Shown piece by piece: positions 1 to 5,808 of a stretch of DNA of 14,737 bases (position 1 is its first letter; each line of letters starts with the position of its first letter). The notes under the pieces are model-generated. The model had not been told where the DNA came from. It searched no databases and saw only the letters and a program-made list of their open reading frames with translations. Position numbers and translations under genes: made by a program. This DNA is from an uncultured Desulfobulbaceae bacterium (GTDB taxonomy: Bacteria > Desulfobacterota > Desulfobulbia > Desulfobulbales > Desulfobulbaceae), in contig CALZIH010000150.1 of NCBI GenBank assembly GCA_945787305.1, positions 1 through 14,737 of the forward strand, in the 5' to 3' direction.

Positions 1-184
1 AACCTCCGGAGCCACCTGAGTCACCGCCGCCATCGCCGCCGCCTGAACCTCCGGATCCACCTGAACCACCGCTGCCATCGCCACCGCCTGAACCTCCGGA
101 TCCACCTGAACCATCGCTGCCATCGCCACCGCCTGAACCTCCGGAGCCACCGGAACTACCTCCGCCATCGCTGCCGCCTGAACC
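1..184 (-). repeat. 45-bp tandem repeat coding Gly/Ser/Asp 15-mers
   Basis: The string GCCTGAACCT recurs at 41, 86, 131 and 176, exactly 45 bases apart, and the window begins part-way through another unit. Each unit encodes 15 residues of the type GSGGSGGGDGSDGSG on the minus strand. Units differ by a few substitutions (for example Asp/Gly or Ser/Gly swaps) and show no length change. The array continues beyond position 1, so copy number cannot be counted. Confidence 0.9.
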
Positions 185-916
185 TGCACTATCTCCACGT
201 CCCGATCCATGCATGCCGCCGCCACCACGACTACCAGGACCATATTCCGATATATCACGGGCCCCTCTACCCTGCTCAACAGCGTTTCCATAGTTCCTGG
301 CATAGGATTCAATGTTTCCATGCCCTGCCTGTCGCCCCATGGAGCTACGCATGGTTCGCATCCCGTTTGCATCAAAACCCTTTTGCAGCGCCCTGCCGAC
401 GACCTCTGCCGTTGTTTTTGAAGATACTCCCTGTCGAGCCATGTCCCGCGCCGTGAGCATTGTTTCCTGCGCAAGAGAGTCAAACTCTTTCGGTCCCATC
501 TGTTTTGATCTATTGCGAAGGCTGCCCACGATGTGTTCCGCGTCCTGATGCGTTAAACCGGCTGCAAGACCTGCAGCAACAGCCTGACCCACTTGTGCCA
601 CCTGTTTTCGTTCTCTGACCAATTTACCAGCAAGACCATACCCATATTCATAACGGGAAGTTACCCGTTCCATGGCCTGAACGATCCTGTCCGGCGAAAC
701 GCGCTTTGCAACCCCCTCATATACTTTACCAGCGACCATTTCCGCAGGAACCCCTTGCTGACGGGCAGCATTAACCATGGCTTGAACCTGGTTGACCTGT
801 TGTTCTGTAAACCCGGCTTTGACCATGGTCCGGTTCAGGCCGGCATCATCAACCGCAGCAAAAGCTCCAGATGCAACACATTGTAGCAATATCAACAAAA
901 GGATAAATCTATTCAT
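1..916 (-). CDS. Exported glycine-rich repeat protein (partial, C-terminus beyond window)
   Basis: The reading frame opens with ATG at 916 (reverse strand) and stays open to the window edge, giving at least 305 residues; the end is missing. Residues 1-20 form a signal peptide (MNRFILLLILLQ..., likely cleavage AFA|AVDD). Residues about 21-230 look alpha-helical and polar, rich in Gln, Ala, Arg and Met, with no family I recognise. From about residue 233 it becomes nearly pure Gly/Ser/Asp in 15-residue tandem repeats. A weak ribosome site (ACAGGT) precedes the ATG. The opposite strand has open frames here only because the repeat is low in stops. An ECF-type promoter matching those of the sigma-factor operon and of the gene at 2546 lies 38 bases upstream, so it is probably a target of that sigma factor. 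The function is unknown; a secreted or surface structural role is a guess. Confidence 0.85.
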   Translation of the reverse strand, partial: MNRFILLLILLQCVASGAFAAVDDAGLNRTMVKAGFTEQQVNQVQAMVNAARQQGVPAEMVAGKVYEGVAKRVSPDRIVQAMERVTSRYEYGYGLAGKLVRERKQVAQVGQAVAAGLAAGLTHQDAEHIVGSLRNRSKQMGPKEFDSLAQETMLTARDMARQGVSSKTTAEVVGRALQKGFDANGMRTMRSSMGRQAGHGNIESYARNYGNAVEQGRGARDISEYGPGSRGGGGMHGSGRGDSAGSGGSDGGGSSGGSGGSGGGDGSDGSGGSGGSGGGDGSGGSGGSGGSGGGDGGGDSGGSGG

Positions 917-953
917 AATTACCTGTCCGTATGTATTTTCCATGTACCATGTA

Positions 954-978
954 AACGTCTACCGGGTGTAAAGGTTAC
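954..978 (-). promoter_or_regulatory. ECF-type promoter for the glycine-rich gene at 1-916
   Basis: On the minus strand GTAACC (978-973) is followed after exactly 15 bases by CGTT (957-954). The same pair with the same spacing stands before the sigma factor gene and before the gene at 2546. The -10 lies 38 bases before the ATG, leaving room for a leader and ribosome site. It sits just after the stop codon of the lipoprotein gene, so the glycine-rich gene can be transcribed separately from the sigma operon. Confidence 0.7.
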
Positions 979-981
979 AGT

Positions 982-1305
982 TTAAGGCAGGTAAAGACAA
1001 TTTTCCGACCCATAGTCATCTGTTTCTTTAAAACGGCACTCAGGCAGATAGGGGGCGCCGTCTACGATATAAAAATAAGCAAATTCGGAACCGGCAGGCA
1101 GGGTTACCTCCCAGATCCCGGATCTATCTTGCGAAGCCTCATGGAGGAGAAAGTTGTCAACAGACGAGGCGAACTGGATACGGGTCGCATCCGGCACCTG
1201 CAGGTACAATGTGAGTAAATCCAATTGCTTCTCAACATAATGGTTGGCTGTACAGGCGGAAAGACTGACAAATAACAGCGCAATCAAGATATTAATTTTT
1301 ATCAT
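982..1305 (-). CDS. Small lipoprotein with CBM48/AMPK-type (E-set) domain
   Basis: This is a 107-residue protein. Residues 1-18 are a lipoprotein signal ending in the lipobox LSAC, with Cys18 as the lipidated residue. The rest resembles the immunoglobulin-like early set/carbohydrate-binding fold: a VPDATRIQFASS strand, GIWEVTLPAG, YFYIVDG, then KETDDYGSEN. The last parts line up with the C-terminal domain of the upstream anti-sigma-like protein (GYWSLTLSLPEG, YSYLVENG, RERDDFGGEN), so the two periplasmic domains are probably related. Two further Cys (in PEC and ENC) near the C-terminus could form a disulfide. Its ATG overlaps the stop of the anti-sigma gene (ATGA), which implies translational coupling. 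It may help sense the signal for the sigma factor; this is inference. Carbohydrate binding is not shown. Confidence 0.8.
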   Translation of the reverse strand: MIKINILIALLFVSLSACTANHYVEKQLDLLTLYLQVPDATRIQFASSVDNFLLHEASQDRSGIWEVTLPAGSEFAYFYIVDGAPYLPECRFKETDDYGSENCLYLP

Positions 1306-1871
1306 ATCGCGATATCGACTTTAATGATTGAATTTTCACCACCAAAATCGTCCCGTTCACGGGTCAATACCGTAGGGTCGGCTATCTGTTCACCATTTTC
1401 AACAAGATAACTATATCGATGCTCTCCCTCAGGAAGACTGAGAGTAAGGGACCAGTATCCACTTGCACCGACCTTTTGCATGGCCACTGGAGCCCAACCG
1501 GTGAAGGAGCCCATGATTTCCGCCTGACCGGCTCCCGGGCGATAAATCACAAACCTGTGCAGGGTATCATGGCTAACAGCCTGCTCGGGACGAAACAGAA
1601 AAGCCATCGCCACCAAAGCCACTGCCGTGGCAAATCCAGTAAGCGGTGGCAACCACGGCTCAAAAAAGCTGCGTGCAGACCTCCTCTTCACCTTGACCCG
1701 CACATCCGGTATGGTGGAAACCATATCGGCCTGCAGCACTTTTTCCTGGGCAAGCAGTTCGACTGCTTCCTCCTTGAAACCTTTGTCTTCATATACCGTT
1801 TCTACAAACTCAACTTTTTCGTCAAGATCAAGTTCGTTGTCAATAAAGAGACTGATCAAATAATCTTTCAT
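1302..1871 (-). CDS. Putative membrane anti-sigma factor with periplasmic CBM48/AMPK-like domain
   Basis: This 189-residue protein is encoded 8 bases after the ECF sigma factor, with a ribosome site (AGGGTGAG) before the ATG. Residues 1-50 are acidic and helical (MKDYLISLFIDNELDLDEK...) and would be the cytoplasmic sigma-binding part. No HxxxCxxC zinc motif is present. A basic stretch (VKVKRRSARSF) precedes one membrane helix at about 75-93. The periplasmic part (about 100-189) has the pattern of a glycogen-binding/isoamylase N-terminal domain: a GSFTGWAPVAM strand pair, GYWSLTLSLPEGEHRYSYLVE and an RERDDFGGEN end. The role as anti-sigma rests on gene position and topology, not on a recognised anti-sigma family. 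The periplasmic domain is the likely sensor. The downstream lipoprotein seems to carry a second copy of the fold. Confidence 0.8.
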   Translation of the reverse strand: MKDYLISLFIDNELDLDEKVEFVETVYEDKGFKEEAVELLAQEKVLQADMVSTIPDVRVKVKRRSARSFFEPWLPPLTGFATAVALVAMAFLFRPEQAVSHDTLHRFVIYRPGAGQAEIMGSFTGWAPVAMQKVGASGYWSLTLSLPEGEHRYSYLVENGEQIADPTVLTRERDDFGGENSIIKVDIAI

Positions 1872-1879
1872 AGCTCACC

Positions 1880-2344
1880 CTACCGGAGAATTTTTTTTAA
1901 TTTACAACGCGAGCGGTGAATCTTCACCTTGATGTTCGTTTCGCTGTTTCCGGTTATATCGGCAATTTCCCGATATGAGAGGTCACTGCTCACCGCAAGG
2001 GCGAGAATGTCCCGCTCTTCAGTATCAAGCTGCTGCATTGCAGCCAGAACGCGTCTGGATTCCTCCCGTACATGACAAATATTTTCCAGATCAATATCTA
2101 CTCCGTGCAGTTCATCTTCATAGGTCGCGTCATGATGATTTTTTCGTGCATGATCATACAACAGATTCCTGCCTATAGTAAAAAGCAGGGCCGGACTTTG
2201 CTCCCTGTCTTTATACCGTTCAAGATAACGGGTAAAGCTCTCCTGCATTATATCGGCAGCCAGATGATAATTGCCGGTTTTACGCAATAAATAGCCAAAA
2301 AGCCGCTCTTTATTTTCTGTATAGAATTTCTGAAAAGTATTCAC
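1880..2344 (-). CDS. ECF-family RNA polymerase sigma factor
   Basis: This 154-residue protein has the two-domain ECF plan. Sigma region 2 lies at about 5-75 (FYTENKERLFGYLLRKTGN, then DIMQESFTRYL typical of region 2.2, then LFTIGRNLLYDHAR). Region 4 lies at about 105-154 (LDTEERDILALAVSSDLSYREIADI, a helix-turn-helix ending TNIKVKIHRSRCKLKK). The start is GTG at 2344, needed to keep all of region 2. No ATG-based alternative exists upstream. It leads a three-gene operon with the anti-sigma-like protein and lipoprotein. An ECF-like promoter 12 bases upstream suggests autoregulation. The family call is secure; the signal it answers to is unknown. Confidence 0.95.
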   Translation of the reverse strand: MNTFQKFYTENKERLFGYLLRKTGNYHLAADIMQESFTRYLERYKDREQSPALLFTIGRNLLYDHARKNHHDATYEDELHGVDIDLENICHVREESRRVLAAMQQLDTEERDILALAVSSDLSYREIADITGNSETNIKVKIHRSRCKLKKILR

Positions 2345-2355
2345 CTTGTTTTCTT

Positions 2356-2380
2356 AACGTTTTTTTCCGGTGAAGGTTAC
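2356..2380 (-). promoter_or_regulatory. ECF-type promoter of the sigma-factor operon (autoregulation)
   Basis: Minus strand GTAACC (2380-2375), 15-base spacer, CGTT (2359-2356). It is identical in elements and spacing to the promoter at 954-978. The -10 ends only 12 bases before the GTG start, so the transcript would have a leader of about 5-7 bases, too short for a normal ribosome site. Confidence 0.65.
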
Positions 2381-2428
2381 GATTTTTTTCAGGAAAAACA
2401 GATGTCGAGGAAAAAATCAAGAAAGTCT

Positions 2429-2453
2429 GTAACTCTTTTTCCCGGCAATCGTT
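2429..2453 (+). promoter_or_regulatory. ECF-type promoter of the glycine-rich gene at 2546
   Basis: GTAACT (2429-2434), exactly 15 bases, then CGTT (2450-2453). It shares CCCGG at the same place in the spacer with the promoter at 954-978. It faces away from the sigma operon, so sigma and target genes are divergent. The ATG at 2546 is about 90 bases downstream. Confidence 0.65.
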
Positions 2454-2545
2454 GTTCGGGTAAGTGGAGCAAAGGGAAAGAACAAGGCAATCAGGATGTC
2501 CTGCTTGTCACGCCCCTGCTGATAAATAATTTTGAGGAGGTTACG

Positions 2546-3103
2546 ATGCAATTTACAACAACAATCGCAAAAACACTTGTCATGGCCACAGCGCTCATAA
2601 TGCTTGCGGCTCCGGCAATGGCCGGCCAGGGGAATGGGCCCGGCAACTGTACAGGAACAGGTGATGGCAACCAGAATGGAAGCCGAAACGGCGACGGGAC
2701 CGGTGACTGCCTAGACAGCACGTTTGCCCTGGATAACGCCATTATTCTGGCCCGCGGTGGTAATGGTGGCGGCAACGGTTCAGGGGGAGGTTCCGGAACC
2801 GGTGATTGTGATGGCTCAGGAAATGACGGAGAACACGGTGGTAATGGACACGGCCCCGGCGACGGAAACGGCAATGATGGCGACGGCCCTGGAGATGGAG
2901 CCGGCAACGGTCCGGGAACAGGTGATTGTTTAAGTACAATGTTCTTCACCTTGGACAACAGTATTATTCTCGCCAAGGCCGACAATGGCGGCGAGGGTTC
3001 AGGAGATGGGCTTGGCGATGGAACCGGCAACTCAGGCCATGGACCCGGCGATGGAACCGGTAACTCAGGCCATGGGCCCGGCGATGGGACCGGTAATGCC
3101 TAA
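2546..3103 (+). CDS. Exported glycine/asparagine/aspartate-rich repeat protein
   Basis: The start is ATG 2546, with a perfect GAGGAGG at 2534-2540. The frame is open further upstream, but that stretch contains the promoter and lacks a ribosome site. The product is 185 residues with a signal peptide (1-26, AMA|GQ). The mature part is mostly Gly, Asn and Asp (GDGTGN, GPGDG) and acidic. Two copies of a hydrophobic-centred module occur: GTGDCL.ST.F.LDN.IILA[R/K]..NGG, at about residues 51-75 and 124-149. Another GTGDC lies between them at about 84-88. There are four Cys in the mature protein (35, 55, 88, 128), three in a GTGDC context. The C-terminus has an 11-residue tandem repeat. The GxGxD-like spacing recalls calcium-binding Gly/Asp repeats, but no RTX nonapeptide consensus is clear. 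No known family was recognised. It ends at a strong terminator and is probably a target of the divergent sigma factor. Confidence 0.85.
   Translation: MQFTTTIAKTLVMATALIMLAAPAMAGQGNGPGNCTGTGDGNQNGSRNGDGTGDCLDSTFALDNAIILARGGNGGGNGSGGGSGTGDCDGSGNDGEHGGNGHGPGDGNGNDGDGPGDGAGNGPGTGDCLSTMFFTLDNSIILAKADNGGEGSGDGLGDGTGNSGHGPGDGTGNSGHGPGDGTGNA
3014..3100 (+). repeat. 33-bp tandem repeat (GDGTGNSGHGP units)
   Basis: Two full 33-base units (3014-3046 and 3047-3079) and a partial third encode GDGTGNSGHGP, GDGTGNSGHGP and GDGTGNA at the C-terminus of the glycine-rich protein. Units differ only at a few silent positions, pointing to recent duplication. Confidence 0.85.
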
Positions 3104-3170
3104 GATCTCCCAGACACAAGGAAAAGCGCAAGGGCGCAATAGAGTTCCTTTGTAAGCTCTCCAGGTATTT

Positions 3171-3206
3171 AAGGACGCTACCTTTCCGGTAGCGTCCTTT
3201 TTTTTT
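3171..3206 (+). terminator. Rho-independent terminator after the glycine-rich gene
   Basis: A 12-bp perfect stem, AAGGACGCTACC (3171-3182) with GGTAGCGTCCTT (3188-3199), has a 5-base loop and is followed by an unbroken T run to 3206. It lies about 70 bases after the stop codon. Confidence 0.92.
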
Positions 3207-3763
3207 GGCACCCTTATGTCACCGGCATGCTCGCATCAAACTTCGACAATCTTGTCGACAAATAACATAAACCGTCGAACGAGACGGTTCACCTTAAAGC
3301 AAACAATCCGTTCAAAATATTGATATTATAATGAAAATAATATATTTCAACCTGGCGTAATTGTTGATTGTTCATATATCAAAACACATATCGATAGGGT
3401 TAATTTTTGTGATTTACCATCAAAGCGCAGTTAGTCATACTCGGTGAGGGGACTGATTTTATTTTTCCACACCAGGTACACAATGATTGTCACTACAGGT
3501 AGTGGTTAAAGCAGTTGCTACGGATGTAAACAAAAAGAAAAATTTAATCTGTCTTTCGGATTGGAGAAGGTTCAGTAAATATAACGATGAAAGTATCGAG
3601 ATATCTTTTCCTTCAGTCTTCACAACTAAAGGTAACCTAAAACATCTTTCAGTCGCCTATAGGCTGATGAACATATTCGTTTGTGATTACCACTGAAACT
3701 CAGCCAATCTTGAAGCAGACACTGTAATGTGCTGATAATTCAGTGGATGCTTTCTACTAAAAA
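3207..3763. other. AT-rich intergenic stretch with small palindromes, no convincing gene
   Basis: No open frame here has a ribosome site or family resemblance; one of 69 codons (TTG 3487 to 3696) is judged spurious. Visible structure: a 16-bp palindrome TCGACAATCTTGTCGA (3243-3258), a 7-bp stem AACCGTC/GACGGTT (3270-3289), a 10-bp palindrome GCCTATAGGC (3655-3664), and a CATATTCGTTTG element (3672-3683) that recurs just before the next operon (3861-3872). The base composition is lower in GC than the flanking genes. It probably holds the promoter of the downstream operon, but I cannot assign one. Confidence 0.5.
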
Positions 3764-3829
3764 GTCATCCCCGTGAAGACGGGAATCCAGAATATTTGGC
3801 TAGGCCGCCTAGATTCCCGCGGGAATGAC
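3764..3829. repeat. 66-bp palindromic intergenic repeat (dRS3-like ATTCCC/GGGAAT element)
   Basis: The ends are inverted: GTCATCCCCG at 3764 and CGGGAATGAC ending at 3829. The left arm contains ATCCCC-N8-GGGAAT, the core layout of Neisseria dRS3 repeats and of similar elements scattered in many proteobacteria. The right arm is a shortened ATTCCCGCGGGAAT. The centre has a further small stem, CTAGG-CCG-CCTAG (3800-3812). Such elements are usually multi-copy and non-autonomous. Only one copy lies in this window. Confidence 0.7.
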
Positions 3830-3887
3830 GAGCAAAAAGGCTGAAGTTCGATGGTAATCACATATTCGTTTGAGGAGGGAGCCGGTT

Positions 3888-4592
3888 ATGAGCATTGTTT
3901 CTGCACAACAGCTCAGCAAACAGTATGTGAGCGGAGATATTACCATCCAGGCTATTTGCGAGGCGACCTTTACCATTGCTCCTGCCTCATTTGTCGCTTT
4001 TGTCGGACCGTCGGGAAGCGGCAAATCGACCTTGCTCAACATGATTGGCTGCCTTGACCCGCCGACCAGCGGCAAACTTGAGGTTGTCGGCAAAGAGGTT
4101 ACCAATCTCAGCCCAAGCGAATCAGCCGCTTTTCGCGGCGAAAACATTGGCTTCATATTTCAGGATTTTAATCTGATACCGATCTTGACCGTTTTTGAAA
4201 ATATTGAATACCCCCTGATCATGGTACAAAATTGGCCTGCAGCCAAACGGAAACAACAGGTGGAAAAGATGCTTGAAGCAGTGGGCATGCAGGACCAGGC
4301 AGGCAAATATCCAAGTCAGATTTCAGGAGGCCAGAAACAGCGGGTGGCTGTAGCCAGAGCCCTTGTAACCAATGCCAGATTAGTACTCGCGGACGAACCA
4401 ACCGCCAATCTCGACCGTGAGACCGCTAATCGGATCATCACCCTTATGAAGACCATGCGTGATGAGTTTTCTACTACTTTTCTTTTCTCAACCCACGATC
4501 CCAAGGTAATGAACAACGCGGAAATAATTTTTACCCTTGAAGATGGCAGGCTGCAGGAAAAAAACCATAACCATGGAGGCGGACATGCATAA
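3888..4592 (+). CDS. ABC transporter ATP-binding protein, LolD/MacB type
   Basis: This 234-residue ATPase powers a membrane-extracting or efflux ABC complex at the inner membrane. It has Walker A GPSGSGKST (about residue 38-46), the Q-loop in FIFQDFNL, the signature SGGQKQRVAVARAL, Walker B LVLADEPTANLD and the switch His in FSTHD. Length and the ENIEYPL segment are typical of the LolD/MacB/FtsE branch rather than importers. The start is ATG 3888 with GAGGAGG at 3872-3878; an in-frame TTG at 3870 overlaps that ribosome site and is rejected. The C-terminus ends in a His-rich tail (NHNHGGGHA). It overlaps the permease gene by 8 bases. The family call is sure; the substrate is unknown. Confidence 0.95.
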   Translation: MSIVSAQQLSKQYVSGDITIQAICEATFTIAPASFVAFVGPSGSGKSTLLNMIGCLDPPTSGKLEVVGKEVTNLSPSESAAFRGENIGFIFQDFNLIPILTVFENIEYPLIMVQNWPAAKRKQQVEKMLEAVGMQDQAGKYPSQISGGQKQRVAVARALVTNARLVLADEPTANLDRETANRIITLMKTMRDEFSTTFLFSTHDPKVMNNAEIIFTLEDGRLQEKNHNHGGGHA

Positions 4593-5764
4593 CATCTTCA
4601 AACTTGCCGCCCGCAACCTCCGGCGCTATATGCGAAGGACCCTCCTCACCTCGACCCTCATCACCCTCGGCGTAGTAGCGGTACTGCTGTTTGTCTCCAT
4701 ATCCGGATCGTTCAAGGCATTGATGATCAGCCAGATCACCGATTCCATGATGGGGCATCTGCAGATACATCGCAAGGGGTACCTTGCCTCCATAGACAGC
4801 CTGCCCCTTAATCGTAACCTGCAGGGTGAACAGATTGCGAAAATTCAGGAACATCTAAATGGTAACCAAGCGATCGAGGCCTATTCCATGCGTATCAAGC
4901 TTGGCGCCATGTTCAGCAACTTTAAGGAAACGACCAACATCCGTCTCACCGCAGTCAATCCTGAGCAAGAAGTGCAAACCGTTCCCATGCTCATGGATCG
5001 AATTCTTGCAGGAGGTCAAAGCCGGTGATACAATTGTCCTGGTGGCCACGAACAAAGACGGATCGGTCAACGGACAGTCCTTTGTCGTTCGCGGAATTCT
5101 GGAGGGTATTTCCGGACCCGGCGGCAGGGACGGATATATTCATTTGGCTGATGCAAAAACCTTGCTCCGTATTGATGGCAAGGAGATCAGTGAAATTGCC
5201 ATCCGCCTAAAAAATATCGGAGACCTGCATCCTGCTTTTGCGGCGATGCAAACCCAACTTGCAGCTTTAAAGAACAAGATGGATAAACCGGTTTTTGAAA
5301 TCCATACATGGGAGAAGCTCTCACCTTTTTCAAAGATTGCCAACATGATCGACCTGATGACCTTGTTTATCAAAATCATGCTGGTGGCGATTGTCCTGGT
5401 CAGCATCATGAACGTTATGGTTATGTCTGTTTATGAACGGATCAACGAGATAGGAACCATCGCCGCCATAGGTACTCGTCCCGGCAAGATCATGGCCCTT
5501 TTCCTCACCGAAGGGCTTCTTCTCGGTATTTTCGGCACTTTGATCGGAGTGGCGATCAGCCTGGCTGCCATTTTCGGTATGAATATGATGGGGATACGTT
5601 TTGACTTCGGTCGCCAGCAAGGACTGATTCTTGCGCCGACCATTGCGGTCGGAGAGGTACTGATGGTTATGGGTATTGTTATCGCCATTGCCGTACTTGG
5701 CAGCCTGCAACCGGCTTGGAAGGCGGCAAAAATGGATCCGATTACAGCTCTGCGACATGTTTGA
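4585..5764 (+). pseudogene. FtsX-like (LolC/MacB-type) ABC permease, frameshifted and internally deleted
   Basis: The first part runs from ATG 4585 (ribosome site GGAGGCGG) to TGA 5026-5028: 147 residues with one membrane helix (LITLGVVAVLLFVSIS) and a periplasmic domain reaching MLMDRILAGGQ. The remainder is in the next frame from about 5009 to the stop at 5762-5764. It gives VKAGDTIVLVATNKDG, more periplasmic domain, and three membrane helices with the FtsX core (IMNVMVMSVYERINEIGTIAAIG... LQPAWKAAKMDPITALRHV). In this family about 25-35 residues, containing the 'LGxxLAxxL' segment, normally lie between the 'GG' turn and 'VKxGD'. They are absent, so a deletion of length 2 modulo 3 near 5005-5020 explains both gap and frame better than a single-base error. 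Family knowledge supports this; it was not aligned. An assembly or sequencing fault is possible. Confidence 0.8.
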
Positions 5765-5808
5765 GAAGAATACAAGAGTATACACGTAAACCATAACGGA
5801 GAAACGTC

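Noticed and set aside
1..184. Regular 45-bp repeats as a possible CRISPR array
   Set aside because: The repeats are contiguous with no unique spacers, keep codon phase and encode Gly-rich 15-mers.
209..886. Plus-strand open frames over the first 900 bases
   Set aside because: They lie antisense to the signal-peptide-bearing frame at 1-916, which has a good start, a promoter and a structured repeat.
2402..2545. Upstream extension of the glycine-rich gene (48 extra codons)
   Set aside because: It contains the ECF-type promoter at 2429-2453 and lacks a ribosome site, while ATG 2546 has GAGGAGG and begins a clear signal peptide.
2491..3030. Minus-strand Pro/Ser-rich open frame of 179 codons
   Set aside because: It is the antisense reading of the Gly-rich repeats (GGN codons give Pro on the other strand); no ribosome site, no family.
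3632..3656. GTAACC that could be a fourth ECF promoter
   Set aside because: After 15 bases the sequence is TCGC, not CGTT, and no gene with a good start follows nearby.
3487..3696. A 69-codon plus-strand frame starting at TTG
   Set aside because: No ribosome site, AT-rich low-information product, no family resemblance; likely chance.
4859..5008. An independent start for the C-terminal permease frame upstream of 5009
   Set aside because: The residues before QEVKAGDT in that frame are antiphase readings of the first half (basic, Ser/Pro-rich), not family sequence.
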